Origin: Allobrachymonas chironomi DSM 19884
GTDB lineage: Bacteria; Pseudomonadota; Gammaproteobacteria; Burkholderiales; Burkholderiaceae_C
Length of the DNA stretch: 64,000 bases
Direction: 5' to 3'
NCBI RefSeq assembly: GCF_000374625.1
Contig: NZ_KB894765.1
Span: 62,001-126,000 of the forward strand
This document shows, in pieces, positions 63,228 through 64,000 of the stretch. The notes under the pieces are model-generated. The model ran no database searches. It worked only from the letters and a program-made list of their open reading frames with translations, and was not told the origin of the DNA. The position numbers and the translations under genes were made by a program. Numbering within the stretch: position 1 is the stretch's first letter; each line of letters begins with the position of its first letter.

Positions 63228-63473
63228 ATGTCCCGACCTGATTCCGACTCTGATCCCTCTTCCGGTGCCACGCCCGCTTTCAGCGAGCGCATCGTGCGCT
63301 GCCCGCAATGCGGTGGCGACAGCGTCTACGCCCCGTCCAACCCCTGGCGCCCGTTCTGCAGCGAACGCTGCCGCAAGATCGATCTGGGCGCCTGGGCCAA
63401 CGAGGAGTACCAGATGCCGGACAACACCCCGCCGGACGGCCTGCTGCCCGATGAACCCATGCCCCGGCACTGA
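63228..63473 (+). CDS. yacG: DNA gyrase inhibitor / zinc protein YacG
   Basis: An 81-residue zinc-ribbon protein that binds GyrB and inhibits gyrase in E. coli. Zinc ligands CPQCGG and [17 protein letters not shown], the conserved core; a polar N-terminal extension and an acidic Pro-rich C terminus ([13 protein letters not shown]) flank it. It follows zapD by 12 bases in the common coaE–zapD–yacG unit. Confidence 0.93.
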   Translation: MSRPDSDSDPSSGATPAFSERIVRCPQCGGDSVYAPSNPWRPFCSERCRKIDLGAWANEEYQMPDNTPPDGLLPDEPMPRH

Positions 63474-63518
63474 TCGCCTGCCGCGCCCCAGCCCCCTGCC
63501 CTGACTCCCTGACCGACC

Positions 63519-64000
63519 ATGCCCGAACCGATCACCATGTCCTCCCCGGAGGCCCATCTCCCCGTCGTCATCGTCGGAGCCGGCCTGGCCGGGCTGGCCG
63601 TCGCCCTGCATCTGGCCGAATCGGTCCCCGTCATCATGCTGGCCAAGCGCAAGGTCGAGGAATCGGCCACCACGCGTGCGCAGGGCGGCATTGTCGGCGT
63701 GCTCGGCTCCGACGACAGCATCGAAAGCCATGTGCACGATACCCAGGAAGCAGGTGCCGGCATCGTCGATGAAGACACCGCACGCTTCATCGCGCAGAAC
63801 TCTGCCGATGCCATCGAGTGGCTGGTACAGCAAGGCGTCCCGTTCACCGAAGACCCCACCGGCCCGCTCGGCCTGCACCTGACGCGCGAAGGCGGCCACA
63901 CCGTGCGCCGCATTGCCCACGCCGCCGATGCCACCGGCAAGGCGATCCACGAATCGCTGCTGGCGCGGGTGCGCGAGCATCCCAACATCACGCTGCATGA
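63519..64000 (+). CDS. nadB: L-aspartate oxidase (3' end beyond the window)
   Basis: FAD enzyme of de novo NAD synthesis that oxidises aspartate to iminoaspartate. The first ~160 residues are present: FAD-binding VVIVGAGLAGLAVALHLAES, the substrate/flavin loop ATTRAQGGIVGVLGSDDSI, DEDTARFIAQNSADAIEWLV and the active-site region LHLTREGGHTVRRIAHAADA, which separates NadB from succinate dehydrogenase flavoproteins. ATG 63519 is the longer start; ATG 63537 is possible. It starts 45 bases after yacG. Confidence 0.93.
   Translation, partial: MPEPITMSSPEAHLPVVIVGAGLAGLAVALHLAESVPVIMLAKRKVEESATTRAQGGIVGVLGSDDSIESHVHDTQEAGAGIVDEDTARFIAQNSADAIEWLVQQGVPFTEDPTGPLGLHLTREGGHTVRRIAHAADATGKAIHESLLARVREHPNITLH

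Overview
The window is visibly GC-rich, densely coding chromosomal DNA from a betaproteobacterium, most likely of the order Burkholderiales. The evidence is gene content and order rather than any single marker: hemA–prfA–prmC–grxD, recN after nadK and hrcA, the run rapZ–mutY–mutM–TPR–lolB–ispE–tRNA-Gln–prs–rplY–pth, pilB–pilC–pilD–coaE–zapD–yacG, earP, and a very long DUF3683 FAD/4Fe-4S oxidoreductase. I cannot name the genus from sequence alone.

Layout. 1–7.1 kb: uvrC (cut by the window start), the EF-P rhamnosyltransferase earP, aroQ→coaBC, a Y-family DNA polymerase behind a perfect LexA box, rnhA and a YafS-type methyltransferase. 7.1–16.5 kb: gloB, an MltD-type lytic transglycosylase with a 250-residue basic tail, a HIT protein, a DUF1439 lipoprotein, a methyltransferase and the 1318-residue FAD/Fe-S oxidoreductase. 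16.5–23 kb: hemA, a GYF/DUF805 membrane protein, prfA, prmC, grxD, a frameshifted PaeA/YtfL-like exporter gene and a DUF1345 protein.

23–30.5 kb is the accessory region. It lies directly downstream of a CAT-anticodon tRNA and holds a BrnT/BrnA toxin–antitoxin pair with its own promoter and repeated operator-like sites. This is followed by three co-oriented genes: a large MmeI-like DNA methyltransferase without an evident nuclease motif, an SF2 helicase and a GIY-YIG (T5orf172-like) nuclease. I read these as a restriction-like defence system and consider it the most interesting part of the window.

30.5–39.3 kb: a GntP permease behind two inverted repeats, a compact sulfur-oxidation cluster (cytochrome c, two flavocytochrome c sulfide dehydrogenase-type flavoproteins, SoxY, SoxZ), and two identical tRNA-Arg(ACG) copies with identical terminators on either side of an MFS transporter, then an OFA-type MFS transporter. 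39.4–52.5 kb is housekeeping: hrcA, nadK, recN, rapZ, mutY/mutM, TPR protein, lolB, ispE, tRNA-Gln, prs, rplY, pth and a ferredoxin. 52.5–58.5 kb is a dipeptide/oligopeptide ABC transporter with its binding protein on the opposite strand. 58.5–64 kb holds pilB (short form), pilC, pilD, coaE, zapD, yacG and the start of nadB.

Functionally, DNA repair and damage tolerance (uvrC, Y-family polymerase, recN, mutY, mutM), translation (prfA, prmC, earP, pth, rplY, tRNAs) and cofactor synthesis (coaBC, coaE, nadK, nadB, hemA) are prominent. The sulfide oxidation cluster suggests the organism can feed electrons from reduced sulfur into its cytochrome chain, but soxAX, soxB and soxCD are not in this window.
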